NCBI GenBank assembly: GCA_963920635.1
Contig: OY987298.1
Coordinates: 148,402,257-148,466,256, forward strand
Direction of reading: 5' to 3'
Origin: Pseudeuparius sepicola
Lineage: Eukaryota > Arthropoda > Insecta > Coleoptera > Anthribidae
Length of the DNA stretch: 64,000 nucleotides
Numbering within the stretch: the stretch's first letter is position 1; each line of letters starts with the position of its first letter. Below the pieces are notes generated by a model that saw only the letters and a program-made list of their open reading frames with translations, was not told the origin of the DNA and did not search any database. The position numbers were made by a program, and so were the translations under genes. Of the stretch, positions 63,945 to 64,000 are shown piece by piece.

Positions 63945-64000
63945 GGTACCCTACAACTTTCATTTAAGTAATTTTTTCTAACTCGAAAAATAGAAGCTCT
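63945..64000. mobile_element. MITE family 2, inverted partial copy at window edge
   Basis: CCCTACAACTTTCATTTAAG to AACTCGAAAAATAGAAGCTCT is the reverse complement of the left half of 63559-63741. Together they form an inverted pair with a spacer of about 200 bases; the copy runs out of the window. Confidence 0.75.

Overview
This is animal nuclear DNA, most likely from an insect. It is AT-rich, with intron-exon structure and densely nested eukaryotic transposons: non-LTR, Penelope, Ty3/Gypsy, Tc1/mariner, hAT, P-element/THAP and tRNA-derived SINE. I cannot name the species from sequence alone. No bacterial-style operon, CRISPR array or rRNA gene is present.

The backbone is a tandem array of C2H2 zinc-finger exons, all on the minus strand. 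Ten or eleven are long and open: 1-636 (cut by the window edge), 5588-5948, 8049-9990, 13215-15105, 24985-26263, 26514-27327, 28739-30164, 32805-34167, 37203-38373, 40511-41681, 46367-48293, 52703-53666 and 55429-56245 (the shortest and 3'-eroded ones are less certain). Between them lie pseudogenes and remnants at about 6295, 10605, 16870, 27935, 34884, 50340, 50838, 54690, 57796 and 63350. Two main sequence classes occur: 'KYNCTKCSFTS..K..L..H....HADKSHAPK' and 'FSCSKCSYSTTRK..VTRHEKAVHEG'. One exon (32805-34167) is a fusion of the two. Every well-preserved exon begins directly after a strong 3' splice site (CTAAT branch-point-like box, pyrimidine tract, CAG), always in phase 2. None has a visible start codon or upstream first exon nearby. 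Apparent N-termini such as 'NWLFFSSS' are translated intron. The window is therefore either many 5'-incomplete tandem genes, or a bank of alternative terminal zinc-finger exons sharing upstream exons, as in the lola or mod(mdg4) loci of flies. The second reading is my main hypothesis and is not proven.

Layout: 0-6 kb holds a zinc-finger exon, a 5'-truncated non-LTR element and a 258-bp x5 tandem amplification of a zinc-finger exon tail. At 6.8 kb is a short parvovirus-type phospholipase A2 fragment. 8-15 kb holds two 16-finger exons separated by a fold-back element and a non-LTR tail. 16-24.5 kb is finger-poor and transposon-rich: a 1.1-kb long-TIR element, a SINE, a hAT remnant with an 8-bp target duplication, and a decayed P-element/THAP transposase. 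25-43 kb is the densest zinc-finger block, with a 3.3-kb tandem segmental duplication. 43-46 kb has non-LTR and Penelope remnants. 46-58 kb is more zinc-finger exons, one cut by an internally deleted Gypsy element with a 5-bp target duplication. 59-64 kb holds a Tc1/mariner copy, fold-backs, a second Penelope remnant and a MITE family.

Three Penelope-type remnants carry hammerhead-ribozyme-like cores. Paralogous 'empty sites' inside the window prove two of the insertions. The transposons probably drove the exon duplications by supplying repeats for unequal exchange.
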